A stretch of 53,075 nucleotides of DNA from Rhizobium sp. Root1334 (GCF_001426665.1 NZ_LMEY01000014.1:1627-54701); one strand, 5' to 3'. Positions 18,498 through 26,906 are shown, counted from the stretch's first letter. Made by a program: numbers and translations. The notes: generated by a model from the letters alone, not told the origin.

Positions 18498-19415
18498 ATG
18501 CCGATGCCAAGCCCTTCCTCAACCGAACCGAAATCCGTAACCGGGGAGGCGCTTTCCCGCTCGACGCATTTGATGGAAATCGCGAAGTCGGCAGCCCTTG
18601 CCGTGCGCGATCCGCTGCTTGAGGCGTTCCGCTCGGATATGGCTGTCGACTACAAGGTCGATCTCCATGACATCGTCACCATCCACGACAAGCGCGCCGA
18701 AGCGACCATCCGGGCTTTTATCCTTGAGCATGAACCCAATTCGGCAATCATGGGCGAAGAAGGTGGCCAGATCGGCACCGGCGAAATCCAGTGGTATGTC
18801 GATCCTATCGACGGAACGGCGAATTTTGCCCGCGGCCTTGCCTTCTGGTGCATTTCGATTGCAGCCGTCATCGACGGTGAGGTCGTTGCCGGCGCGATCT
18901 ACGATCCGGTCGCTGACCTGATGTTTGCTGCCGATCTCAAGGCCTCCTATGTCAACGACAAGAGATTGCGTTCCTGCGCAAATCCGGAGGAGACCCGTGC
19001 CACGCTGATCACCGGCTATCCGGTGTCGCGTGATTTTCGGCTTGATGGCCGTGAGGTGGCGCTCACCAATCTCGGCGCGCTGGTCGAGACCTTCTCGACA
19101 GTGCGGCGGCCGGGAAGCGCAGCCCTCAGCCTCGCCCATGTCGCCGCCGGCTGGACGGATGCGGCCACCGGCTTCGGCGTCAATGCCTGGGATGTGGCGG
19201 CGGCCACACTTATCCTCAGGAACGCGGGCGGACGTTACGAACCATTAACGCTTGGCAAGGTGGCGGAGGATTCCGCCGACTTTCTCTGCCCGGGCTATAT
19301 CGCAACGGGGGAGGGGGCAAACTATCCGACACTTGAACGGGTCGCCCGCTCCATTTCCGTAGGCCGGATCGCAAAGGCTGCGGCACAGCGGGACCAGACT
19401 GCGGCTCGCGCTTGA
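18498..19415 (+). CDS. Inositol-monophosphatase-family phosphatase (copy 2)
   Basis: A 305-residue IMPase-superfamily enzyme with GEEGG (86-90), VDPIDGTANFARG (Asp102, Asp105) and the C-terminal NAWDVAAATLILRNAGG metal-binding Asp. It is paralogous to the 5534 gene but divergent outside the active site. It starts at the ATG of MPMPSPSS; an in-frame ATG two codons later is equally possible and the ribosome site is weak. It begins 20 bp after the transporter terminator. It is therefore either transcribed by read-through or from its own short promoter. The DSP copy 2 follows. Confidence 0.88.
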   Translation: MPMPSPSSTEPKSVTGEALSRSTHLMEIAKSAALAVRDPLLEAFRSDMAVDYKVDLHDIVTIHDKRAEATIRAFILEHEPNSAIMGEEGGQIGTGEIQWYVDPIDGTANFARGLAFWCISIAAVIDGEVVAGAIYDPVADLMFAADLKASYVNDKRLRSCANPEETRATLITGYPVSRDFRLDGREVALTNLGALVETFSTVRRPGSAALSLAHVAAGWTDAATGFGVNAWDVAAATLILRNAGGRYEPLTLGKVAEDSADFLCPGYIATGEGANYPTLERVARSISVGRIAKAAAQRDQTAARA

Positions 19416-19475
19416 GCAGGCCCTAAACACCAGAGACTTGAAAGGCAGCCACATCGGCGCCGACGGAGATATGAC

Positions 19476-20102
19476 ATGCAACAGCTGGAACGGGATATCG
19501 CCCAACCACCGGAATCGCAAGAACTGCCGAAGCTCAGCCTCATCTACGAACGCCACCCGCTGTACGGCGTCGATCTGTTCATCTCCGGCAAGGAGGGTGC
19601 AAGCGACCTTAATCTCCTGCGCAGCAAGGGCATCACTACGGTTGTCAATTGCGCCGTCAATCTCGACTTCAATTTCGTCGAGCAGCCACAGGTCGTCTCA
19701 GATCATGAGGGCAGTGTCTATGGGCCGGGCGAGATCCGCTATTTCAAGATCGGTCTGATCGACGGCGAGGGCAATCCAGAAACCCAGATGGTCGCGGCCC
19801 ATTATATCTTGCGCGCTGCACTCGAGCAGGTACTCCCGGAAAAGCCCTCCTATCCGAGGCGCGAACGCGGCAGCGTGCTGATCAATTGCCGCGGCGGCCG
19901 CTCCCGCTCCGTTGCCGTTGTTGCGCTCTTTCTGCACCTGACTGTGCCACAGGAATTCCCAACGCTCGACGATGCGATAGCCTTTGTTCGCCTCAAGCGC
20001 GAACTGCCAGAAAACGAATGGTACAAGGCGCCTAAGCCCGTTCTGGCCAACGCCGCCCGCCGGGCAGCCGCCTGGGTCACCATGATTGACGCTGCCCAGT
20101 GA
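19476..20102 (+). CDS. Dual-specificity-type (Cys-based) phosphatase, copy 2
   Basis: A 208-residue paralogue of the 6427 gene. The CX5R loop is LINCRGGRSRSV, with Cys138 and Arg144, and the candidate general acid is Asp96 in LIDGEG. Shared blocks include TTVVNCAVNLDFNFV, IRYFKIGLIDGEG and a C-terminal KAPKPVLANAARRAAAW stretch that also matches copy 1. GGAG lies about 8 bases before the ATG. Its pairing with an IMPase, as in copy 1, shows that the two phosphatases function together, perhaps on successive phosphate groups. Confidence 0.86.
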   Translation: MQQLERDIAQPPESQELPKLSLIYERHPLYGVDLFISGKEGASDLNLLRSKGITTVVNCAVNLDFNFVEQPQVVSDHEGSVYGPGEIRYFKIGLIDGEGNPETQMVAAHYILRAALEQVLPEKPSYPRRERGSVLINCRGGRSRSVAVVALFLHLTVPQEFPTLDDAIAFVRLKRELPENEWYKAPKPVLANAARRAAAWVTMIDAAQ

Positions 20103-20240
20103 AAGGCAGGCGGCGTTGGCGCCCAAAGGCAATATCCTGAAGCTTCGGAGAAATCCTGAAAACAAATAAGTACCGGCGTTTTATCGCCGCCCTGACGGGT
20201 GATCGTGCCAGCCGATTGACGGAATTCCTCTCACTTTCTC

Positions 20241-20270
20241 CCATCGCCCCTTGTCAGGCGATGGCTGTTT
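20241..20270. terminator. Hairpin between convergent genes
   Basis: CCATCGCC (20241-20248) pairs with GGCGATGG (20257-20264) over an 8-base loop, followed by CTGTTTT. It could end transcription of the DSP gene. The U-tract is short, so confidence is moderate. The rest of 20103-20335 shows no gene. Confidence 0.5.
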
Positions 20271-20335
20271 TGGAGTCGTTGTCAGACGCCAGCATCCAGT
20301 TTTCAAGGGTGCCCTAACGGCCTGAAATCCGATGT

Positions 20336-21028
20336 TCACCCTGTCGGAAACTTGATGATCCGGCCAAGCGGCCAGGCGTCCGGCAAGGCGTGTTCGAGCG
20401 CTGCCTTTAACCGCATCAGGTCCTCCGCCGCGCCATCGTGAAGCGCCTCCGCGACGATCAGGACCGATGCCGTTTGCGGCCGTATGATAGAGCGGCCGCT
20501 CTGACGATTCGACCAGCGGCGTGCATGCGCATGGCCCGCATGGTCTGCGAAAATCACTTCGCCCGCTTCCGGCGTCTCGGTCTCCCCGGAGAAGGTCTGA
20601 TAAACTTCGGTTCCTTCGGCTTGGCGGACTTCGAGGTGAGTGTGCACCCTTGCCGTATCGAAGAGCGCGATGGGGGTGGCGAAAGCGACGGATATCGCAT
20701 TGCAGATATCGACAAGGGGATGGATGGCGGGAAGGCTTTGTTCCTTTCTCAACCGGCGAAGCAGTGCTTCTGCGGCGCACCTATATTGTGTCGGCTTCAA
20801 GCCCATCTTGGCGAATGTACGCCGCCATGCCTGGATTTCCGGGAATTCGCTCTCTGATCCTGTCGCGAGCCGGACATTGGCGATGCGGGTGAACTCTCGC
20901 ACTGGCCCGGAGACATCTGCCTCTGTGGTGACGCCATCGAAAAGTATTGCCTGCGAGGCCAACTCCGGAAATCGATGTTTGATGGCGGTGGAGTAACCGA
21001 AGGTGATCAAGGGCGTTCCTTTCTTCAT
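20336..21028 (-). CDS. B3/4 domain protein (PheT-like tRNA-editing fold)
   Basis: A 230-residue protein resembling the free-standing B3/4 domain of phenylalanyl-tRNA synthetase beta chains. Signs are LATGSESEFPEIQAWRRTFAKMGLKPTQ..., an RRLRKEQSLPAIHPLVDICNA helix-strand and a C-terminal IIRPQTASVLIVAEAL. Such proteins are widespread, and some act on mischarged tRNA. Others have no known function. The start at MKKGTPLITFGYS fits the family's usual length; the reading frame extends about 72 codons further upstream without family features. It is divergent from a TetR gene 370 bp away, and the intergenic region holds a palindromic operator. Confidence 0.78.
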   Translation of the reverse strand: MKKGTPLITFGYSTAIKHRFPELASQAILFDGVTTEADVSGPVREFTRIANVRLATGSESEFPEIQAWRRTFAKMGLKPTQYRCAAEALLRRLRKEQSLPAIHPLVDICNAISVAFATPIALFDTARVHTHLEVRQAEGTEVYQTFSGETETPEAGEVIFADHAGHAHARRWSNRQSGRSIIRPQTASVLIVAEALHDGAAEDLMRLKAALEHALPDAWPLGRIIKFPTG

Positions 21029-21337
21029 GCGGGGTTCCGGTGATTGCAGCTCGAAGACGCGCCAGTCTTGAACAAAATTGCAGCGTCCAAAGCGTTGCGC
21101 CCGTTCAAGACGGATGAACGGCGACAAGGTCGCTGTCCCGTTCAGAGAGTTTCCGGCGCCATCACTGCTCCGCCAAGAATCTTGCGGGTTGCAAGGAAAT
21201 CCGGGGGGCACGGTATGAGCCACCTCCCCACACACATTCTTCATGGCTGGCTGCTTCGTGTTTTATTCCCGGCCCATTCGATCCTCCACCCGTTGGAGTG
21301 TTCAAAATCGCGCAGCGGCATGTGATTGTCTCTTTAC

Positions 21338-21359
21338 AATATACATACGAATGTATATT
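21338..21359. promoter_or_regulatory. TetR-type palindromic operator
   Basis: AATATACAT (21338-21346) and ATGTATATT (21351-21359) form a perfect 9-bp inverted repeat with an ACGA spacer. The centre, ATACATACGAATGTAT, looks like sites bound by TetR-family repressors. It lies 40 bp upstream of the TetR start at 21399, consistent with autoregulation. Confidence 0.65.
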
Positions 21360-21398
21360 TTTTAAGTGTATACCGAATTAACGAGCTGCGGAGCGACC

Positions 21399-22010
21399 AT
21401 GAAGACGATCGACAAGCGGAAAGAGCGTGGTGATCGCGCCAGAGCGAACATACTCCACCATGCAATTCAGATCGCCTCCGTCGAAGGGTTGGAAGGGCTG
21501 ACATTTGGGCGGGTTGCGGCGGATGCCGGGGTGGCAAAGGGCAATATCCAGGTCCTTTTTGGTGATAAAGAAGCCCTGCAACTGGCGACGATCGAAAATG
21601 GCGTTGCCCTCTACACCGAAACAGTTGTTGCGCCGGCGATGGCGAAGCCGACGGCGGTCGAGCGCCTGATCGCGCTCGTCGAGGGATGGTACACATTCGT
21701 GGAGCACAGGACGCTCCCCGGCGGCTGCCTGGTCCATGCGCTCAGCTCTGAATACCGGACGCGCCCAGGAGATATCCGTGACCGTGTGGAGCACCATCGA
21801 GCCGAAGCGAGACAGCGCATCATCGATTTGTCGAACGAGGCGATGCGGGTTGGAGAACTTAAAGCCGGCACTGACATCGAGCAGCTGGCGTTTGAGCTGA
21901 CGTCCCACCAGGCATCGGCCAATGTGGCAGCACTGATGGGGGAAGCTGCGCAATTCGAACTGGCGCGCCGTGCGTCCAAACAGCGGCTTGAGGCGGCACG
22001 GAGAGTGTAA
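21399..22010 (+). CDS. TetR-family regulator
   Basis: A 203-residue regulator with the N-terminal TetR helix-turn-helix (ARANILHHAIQIASVEGLEG, then FGRVAADAGVAKGNIQVLFG). A TetR_C_6-like ligand domain contains GGCLVHALSSEYRTRPG. It starts at MKTIDKRKERG with GGAG just upstream. Its stop overlaps the ATG of the flavin-binding gene by one base, so the two are coupled. Probably it represses itself, the flavin-binding gene and the MFS pump through the palindrome at 21338. Confidence 0.92.
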   Translation: MKTIDKRKERGDRARANILHHAIQIASVEGLEGLTFGRVAADAGVAKGNIQVLFGDKEALQLATIENGVALYTETVVAPAMAKPTAVERLIALVEGWYTFVEHRTLPGGCLVHALSSEYRTRPGDIRDRVEHHRAEARQRIIDLSNEAMRVGELKAGTDIEQLAFELTSHQASANVAALMGEAAQFELARRASKQRLEAARRV

Positions 22011-22870
22011 TGAACAGCGATCCATTTCACGCTGGGGAGCGAGAGCTCCAGAGCCTGGTCGCCTCGCGCGAACGGCTTGCAGGTTCGCGCGCGATTCAAA
22101 CAAGTTTGCCACCAGCGTTTCAAGCCTTCCTGGAAGAGTTGAACTACATTGTCCTGGCCGTGCCAGATCGTGCCGGCCGCCTTTGGGCGACGATGGGTTT
22201 TGGCGCAGCGGGTTTCGTTCGCGCGATAGATGCGATGCAGGTCCATGTTGGAGCGTTGCCCGATCCTGCCGACCCGGCGGCGGCGGGCATTGTTCAAGGC
22301 GCCCCGATTGCCATCCTCGCAATCGATCTCCTGACCCGTCGCCGTATAAGGGTCAATGGCACCATCACGTCCGTTAGAGACAGTGGATTTGTCGTCAACG
22401 TGCGGCAAGCGTTCGGCAACTGTCCGCAGTTCATTCGTGCCAGGACGGTGGAACGCGTGTCCGCTACGATGGAAGCTGCGATTGACATCCGTGTGATCGA
22501 GCGTGTCGTCGCCGACGCAGACACGTTTTTCATCGCGACCCGCGCCCCGTCCGGCACGGGTAGCGACATGGATGTCTCCCATCGCGGTGGTCCATCCGGC
22601 TTTGTCCGATGGGACGGCGACGGCCTGATCTGGCCCGAATACCGGGGTAATTTCTACTTCAGCACGCTGGGCAATCTTCTGCTTGATCCGGCCTGTGGTT
22701 TGCTGTTTCCGGACTTTGGTTCCGGGGAAATGCTCATGCTGACCGGACATGCCGCTCTGGAAGGGTTCGATGGGAGCATGACGCGTTCTCCGGAAGGCCT
22801 TCCAACGAATGGGCTGGTGCGCTTCAAGCCGGACATCTTAGTGAGCCGTGCTGCGCAACTGCGCCTGTAA
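22010..22870 (+). CDS. Pyridoxamine-5'-phosphate-oxidase-family flavin-binding protein
   Basis: A 286-residue protein of the PNPOx-like split-barrel group. The N-terminal FHAGERELQSLVASRERLAG is followed by LPPAFQAFLEELNYIVLAVPD and DGDGLIWPEYRGNFYFSTLGN, the FMN-barrel strands. Many relatives are FMN- or F420-dependent reductases of unknown substrate. It is translationally coupled to the TetR gene and followed by an MFS efflux gene. The trio looks like an inducible detoxification unit (inference). Confidence 0.8.
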   Translation: MNSDPFHAGERELQSLVASRERLAGSRAIQTSLPPAFQAFLEELNYIVLAVPDRAGRLWATMGFGAAGFVRAIDAMQVHVGALPDPADPAAAGIVQGAPIAILAIDLLTRRRIRVNGTITSVRDSGFVVNVRQAFGNCPQFIRARTVERVSATMEAAIDIRVIERVVADADTFFIATRAPSGTGSDMDVSHRGGPSGFVRWDGDGLIWPEYRGNFYFSTLGNLLLDPACGLLFPDFGSGEMLMLTGHAALEGFDGSMTRSPEGLPTNGLVRFKPDILVSRAAQLRL

Positions 22871-22944
22871 CCCACTCTACCCGCAACTGTTGAATCAATA
22901 ACTTGGCGCCGGTGCTGATATCGCCGCGCCGGAAAGGTCCCATT

Positions 22945-24165
22945 ATGCTCAGTTCCACGGTGCAAACGCCAGATGAGGCCGAACGGCCGCCGGGCAAAAA
23001 TCAATGGCTGCCGGTTTTAATGCTTGCCTTCGGTGTCTTTGTTGTTGGAACCGGTGAGTTTGTTCTGGCGGGCCTCCTGCCGCTCCTCAGCAGTTCTCTT
23101 GATATTTCACCGTCTGTCGCTGGCCAGGTCATCACAATCTTCGCGCTGACCTGCGCGCTTGCCGGCCCGTTCCTGACAACAGCCACCGGAAGATGGGAGC
23201 GCAGAACCGTTTTGGTCAGCGCGGCATTGGTCTATCTCGCAGGAAGCGTCTGGACCGCGCTCGCACCATCTTATGGGCAGGTTCTGATCGGCCAGGTTAT
23301 CGCGGCGCTCGGTGTCGGATTGTTTGTTCCGACCGCGACGGTCACTGCGGCCGCCATGGTCTCACCCGCGCATCGGGGCAAAGCCATCGCCCTGGTGGTC
23401 AGCGGCTTTACCGCAGCTACGGCTTTGGGAGCGCCACTGGGCACGGCTTTCGGCGGCATGTTCGGCTGGCGGTCGACCATGTGGCTTGCAACCGGACTGG
23501 CGGCGGTGGGTGTCATCGGTATCTTTTTCCTTATCCCGACAAGAACACCCGTCGCGACAACGACCGGATTGCGCCAGCAATTGCGGCTCCTGCTTGAGCC
23601 GCAAATCGTTGCGGTCCTTGGCGTAACTCTGCTGGCCTTCACTGCGGTTTATATGCCGTACACCTACATGGGCATTATCTTTGAGACGGCCACGCAAGGG
23701 AACAGTTTCTACCTTGCAGGCCTGATGACGACCCTTGGTGTGGTCGGCACTGCCGGGAACCTGGGCGCCGGGATGCTCGCAGATCGCATCGGCGGGCCAA
23801 GGGTTGTGACCATTGCCTTGCTTTGGTTGATCATCAGCATGCTGGGCTTGCCGCTGGCGACAGGAAACATGGCGGGAGCCTTGGCAATGATCGCCGTCTA
23901 TGGGGTTGCTGCTTTTGCGATTACGACGCCGCAGCAACACCGGCTGATCTCACTGAAACCAGAAGCCGCCGGTGTTCTCATTTCGCTCAACCAGGCAATT
24001 CTCTACCTTGCCATCGCGCTGTCTGGTTCAATCGGCGGCCTCGGAATCGCGTGGCTGGGCGCGGGGAATCTTGGCTTTGTGGCGGCCATCCTGGCGACCG
24101 TAGCGTTGTTGTTGTCGACATCGATGAAATCAGGGAACCGCGGCGCCATGAATGCCAGCCTCTGA
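22945..24165 (+). CDS. MFS transporter (AraJ/YdhP-like drug/sugar efflux)
   Basis: A 406-residue MFS protein with twelve predicted membrane segments. The N-terminal segment GVFVVGTGEFVLAGLLPLL is characteristic of the DHA1 AraJ/PbuE/YdhP group, followed by the motif A-like loop TTATGRWERRTVL. It starts at MLSSTVQTPDE with GGAAAGG upstream; a longer GTG-type start is less likely. It lies 74 bp after the flavin-binding gene and is probably in the same TetR-controlled unit. It would export a small organic compound. Confidence 0.88.
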   Translation: MLSSTVQTPDEAERPPGKNQWLPVLMLAFGVFVVGTGEFVLAGLLPLLSSSLDISPSVAGQVITIFALTCALAGPFLTTATGRWERRTVLVSAALVYLAGSVWTALAPSYGQVLIGQVIAALGVGLFVPTATVTAAAMVSPAHRGKAIALVVSGFTAATALGAPLGTAFGGMFGWRSTMWLATGLAAVGVIGIFFLIPTRTPVATTTGLRQQLRLLLEPQIVAVLGVTLLAFTAVYMPYTYMGIIFETATQGNSFYLAGLMTTLGVVGTAGNLGAGMLADRIGGPRVVTIALLWLIISMLGLPLATGNMAGALAMIAVYGVAAFAITTPQQHRLISLKPEAAGVLISLNQAILYLAIALSGSIGGLGIAWLGAGNLGFVAAILATVALLLSTSMKSGNRGAMNASL

Positions 24166-24358
24166 AGGCGGCCGCCGCGATGATGGGGAGCGCAGAGTTT
24201 AATGAACCCCGCGCCGCCGATGCACATTTTGGCCGAATTTGGGACTGGCTCGTCAGTGGTTCAACGACGGAATACCGGTCTTCGCTGATGCCGGCCTGCT
24301 ATGTTGGCCGAACCTGTCGTCAGCGGCCGAGGCCCGCAGCTGCGAGATCTTCGATGCG

Positions 24359-24841
24359 CTAAATTCCGGCGCGCAGCGACAAGGGCGCAAACGCTGTCGC
24401 CTTGATTTCCACCAACCCGCCTTCCGGGTTCAGATCTGCGACCGCCAGTTCGACACAGGCCGGATAGGGAGCGGGAAAGAATTCGTCCCGGACAGCTGCA
24501 ATCGCTGCAAGTTGCCCCGCTTTGTCCAGTATCAGCCGATCGCTGCCGAACACATGGAACATCTGCAGCTCCACCACATCGTCCATGCGCGCCTGGCATG
24601 CGTGAAGAAGCTGCTCCATCAATATGAAGGCACGACGCAGTTCATGGCGAAAACCCTCGGCGTCCATCGGTGCCGACAAGCCGTTGCTTGCGACGACACC
24701 GGACAGAAAGACAAAATCACCAGCGCGGCGGGCGGGGGCATAGTGAAACTGCTCGACGTCATCTTTGAGGACCGCAGGCACTACAACTTTGCCCGTCGAG
24801 GTGACATGGTCGTGAACAGCGTTGTTCGTTTGATGTTCCAT
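24359..24841 (-). CDS. RidA/YjgF-family protein lacking the catalytic Arg
   Basis: A 160-residue protein with the RidA fold. It shows FVFLSGVVASNGL, the helix LRRAFILMEQLLHACQARMDD and the end strand CVELAVADLNPEGGLVEIKATA. In active imine deaminases the strand reads RSCVEV, with an Arg that binds the substrate carboxylate. Here the aligned positions are PACVEL, so the Arg is missing, while the downstream Glu (VEIKATA) is kept. That places it in a Rid subgroup without classical 2-aminoacrylate deaminase activity. It is co-directional with the TetR gene 52 bp upstream and probably shares its control. Confidence 0.85.
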   Translation of the reverse strand: MEHQTNNAVHDHVTSTGKVVVPAVLKDDVEQFHYAPARRAGDFVFLSGVVASNGLSAPMDAEGFRHELRRAFILMEQLLHACQARMDDVVELQMFHVFGSDRLILDKAGQLAAIAAVRDEFFPAPYPACVELAVADLNPEGGLVEIKATAFAPLSLRAGI

Positions 24842-24893
24842 GGGTTTCTTTCGATCGATGATGATTGTTGACGGGGCGGTAAACCGGAATCTG

Positions 24894-25481
24894 TTACTGC
24901 AGGGCGGCCATGGATGGGGCGACGAGCGCCTGCAAATCTTCCCGGGTGGCGCCGTCGCGCGCCTGCATCGAAAGGCCTTGCATTATGGTGCTGTAGTAGT
25001 TGGCCAGCATCTGCACGTTACTCGACGCCGGTAGGTCACCCTCGGCAACGCCACGCTCCAGACGGGTACGAATACGCAGTTCGGTATCTTTACGAATTTG
25101 CTTGAGAAGGTCGCGCAGGGGCTCGGTCTCGATCTGGCAGTTGATAACACCGAGGATCAGCAGACAGCCGCCTGATTGTGGTGCACCGACGGCCGTGTCG
25201 ATACTGGCCATAAGCATCGCGTGTATCGATTCATACGCCGTCGCACCCTCGAGTGCGCGTATGGCACCGGATCCGGCTGTTGCCACATAGAGATCGACCG
25301 CCTCGCGAAAGGCCGCTTCCTTCGAGCCAAAGGCCGCATAGAAACTGGGTGGGGTAATCCCGATCGCTGCCGTCAGGTCGTTGAGCTGCGCGCCCTCATA
25401 CCCCTTGGCCCAGAATACTTCCATTAGGCGCTGCAGTGCATGATCGCGATCAAAACTGCGCGGCCGGCCGCGGATTGCCAT
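24894..25481 (-). CDS. TetR-family regulator (AcrR-like)
   Basis: A 195-residue regulator starting at MAIRGRPRSFDRDHALQRLM, with an AAAGGA site upstream. The helix-turn-helix is AQLNDLTAAIGITPPSFYAAFG, followed by SKEAAFREAVDLY, typical of the NemR/YcdC-like TetR group. The C-terminal domain carries GGCLLILGVINCQ. It reads towards the RidA-like gene and is divergent from a truncated MFS gene. I infer control of both through the AT-rich spacer at 25482-25611. Confidence 0.92.
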   Translation of the reverse strand: MAIRGRPRSFDRDHALQRLMEVFWAKGYEGAQLNDLTAAIGITPPSFYAAFGSKEAAFREAVDLYVATAGSGAIRALEGATAYESIHAMLMASIDTAVGAPQSGGCLLILGVINCQIETEPLRDLLKQIRKDTELRIRTRLERGVAEGDLPASSNVQMLANYYSTIMQGLSMQARDGATREDLQALVAPSMAALQ

Positions 25482-25501
25482 GGCATTCCTTTCTGTAGTG
25501 A

Positions 25502-25515
25502 GATTTACATAAATC
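25502..25515. promoter_or_regulatory. Inverted repeat GATTTA-CA-TAAATC
   Basis: Perfect 6-base arms with a 2-base centre lie 21 bases before the TetR start. This is a candidate autoregulatory operator, but only the symmetry supports it. Confidence 0.35.
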
Positions 25516-25611
25516 GCTTGAGCGCCATAAACAAGCCGGTTAGCCAATTATATAGTCAAAATTATAGATATGAATTCGTGAACAACGGACACAATTAATC
25601 CCGCCACCCCA

Positions 25612-25929
25612 ATGGACGCGCCATCGGGCACGAGAGAGCGGCAGCAGGTGCGAACGGGCATGCCGCTGGTGGTCTATATCTTGGGACTGACGATTTTCTC
25701 GCTGACCACGTCTGAGTTTATGGTCGCTTGCATGATGCCGTCACTTTCGGCGGCATTTGGCGTCTCGATCGCCGAGGTCGGATATCTGATCTCGATCTAC
25801 GCCGCCGGTATGGTGGTCGGCGGGCCATTGCTGACCATCGCCCTTCTCAAGCCCGGGGTGCCGAACAAGTGTGCGTTGCTTACCCTTCTGACTTCCAGCA
25901 TCGTTGACATTCCCGCCATCGACGGGTAG
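25612..25929 (+). pseudogene. Truncated MFS transporter (N-terminal fragment)
   Basis: The 105-residue frame begins like a DHA1 MFS pump: GLTIFSLTTSEFMVACMMPSL, then VGYLISIYAAGMVVGGPLLTIALL, covering segments 1 and 2. Homology ends after about residue 92 (KCALLTLL). The last dozen residues (SSIVDIPAIDG) are unrelated, and no other MFS segment follows in any frame. It is a remnant, probably once the pump controlled by the divergent TetR gene. The deletion end point is near 25900. Confidence 0.75.
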
Positions 25930-26057
25930 ACGCCCGCCGTCAATTAAGGAGATTTATGCGCAGCGACTTCAACGCGGAATGACCCCATAGGGGTAACGGC
26001 CACCACCTGGCCGAGTGATGAATGCCGCGCATTTGCGCCCAATTGACGGAATTTAGA

Positions 26058-26498
26058 ATGTCTACTGAACTTGAGATCCGGCCCTATAGGCCGAAGGATG
26101 CCCTGCGCCTGCTCACCATCTGGCGTACAGCCTCCGAGATTGGCCATTCCTTCTTTACGCAAACACAACTCGACGAGCAGCAGCAACTCGTCGGCGATGT
26201 CTACCTGCCGAAAGCTGAAACATGGGTGGCGGTGTCCAAAGCCAAGCCGGTGGGTTTTATCGGCCTGTTGGGCAACTTCATCGGCGGCTTGTTTGTTGCC
26301 CCGGAAAGCCATGGAACAGGAGTTGGAAAATCGCTGATCGAGCATGCCCTCAAGATCCATGGCACCCTGGAGCTTGACGTGTATGCCCTCAATGAGAGCG
26401 CCTTGGGCTTTTATCGCAGGCTGAGCTTCGTAGAGATCTCCCGCCGACCCTGTGACGACAACGGTTTGGCGTTCGAAGTCATCAAACTGCGACGCTGA
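26058..26498 (+). CDS. GNAT-family N-acetyltransferase
   Basis: A 146-residue GNAT enzyme. It has an N-terminal strand (LEIRPYRPKDALRLLTIW), the acetyl-CoA pyrophosphate loop VAPESHGTGVGKSLIEHA and the C-terminal LDVYALNESALGFYRRLSFVE. The start at MSTELEIRP is supported by family length; an in-frame ATG 12 codons upstream is less likely. The acetyl acceptor is unknown. It appears to be a single-gene unit, and a strong hairpin lies 21 bp after its stop. Confidence 0.88.
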   Translation: MSTELEIRPYRPKDALRLLTIWRTASEIGHSFFTQTQLDEQQQLVGDVYLPKAETWVAVSKAKPVGFIGLLGNFIGGLFVAPESHGTGVGKSLIEHALKIHGTLELDVYALNESALGFYRRLSFVEISRRPCDDNGLAFEVIKLRR

Positions 26499-26518
26499 CA
26501 ACAAGTCACGCCCAGCTC

Positions 26519-26547
26519 TGCCGCATGATCGAAAAGATCATGCGGCA
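26519..26547. terminator. Perfect 12-bp hairpin, GAAAA loop
   Basis: TGCCGCATGATC and GATCATGCGGCA pair fully across a GAAAA loop. No U-tract follows on the plus strand. It could act as a bidirectional terminator between the GNAT gene and the converging minus-strand ORF, or it may be a dispersed rhizobial palindromic repeat. Confidence 0.55.
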
Positions 26548-26742
26548 ACGAACTTGATGGCGGTGGTATCGTGAGGTCCGGTATTCCTGACGAGAATAGA
26601 CGGCCATCCTGAGATGCCGGTACTCATCCACCGTCGGCATTTCGTGCTTGAAACCGAGCCGCATGCGGTCTGGATCCAGAATGGCGCGGATGCCTCGCGC
26701 GTAATCTTCCATAATTTCATCGAAGGTAGTGAGCCGGATCAT
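26538..26742 (-). pseudogene. Small hypothetical ORF, probably frameshifted
   Basis: One frame from an ATG at 26742 reads as convincing protein: IRLTTFDEIMEDYARGIRAI, then LGFKHEMPTVDEYRHLRMAV. From about 26590 the coding character moves to a neighbouring frame ending NTGPHDTTAIKFVAA at a TGA at 26538. The first frame runs into the hairpin and stops at 26506. I read this as a single ancestral gene of about 65-70 residues with one frameshift. I do not recognise the family, and the protein may instead be intact in the first frame. Confidence 0.35.
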
Positions 26743-26891
26743 TGATAGACGGCTTCTCCATCGCGATGGCGTTTCCAAACCAGGAACATCCTGTGCGCAA
26801 GGCCCTGCGCTCCGTCATGCCTTATGGGACAGCGGCGGCAAAATCGTTACACTCTTCATACTATAGGAATGCGCCAATGACTTCACAGCAG

Positions 26892-26906
26892 CGGGATATT
26901 ATCCCG
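26892..26906. promoter_or_regulatory. Palindrome CGGGATA-T-TATCCCG before tctD
   Basis: A perfect 7-base inverted repeat around a single central base lies 52 bp before the response regulator start. It may be a binding site for TctD itself. Only symmetry and position support this. Confidence 0.35.

Noticed and set aside
22903..22944. Earlier start for the MFS gene
   Set aside because: The extra residues (APVLISPRRKGPI) precede the GGAAAGG ribosome site, which fits the ATG at 22945.
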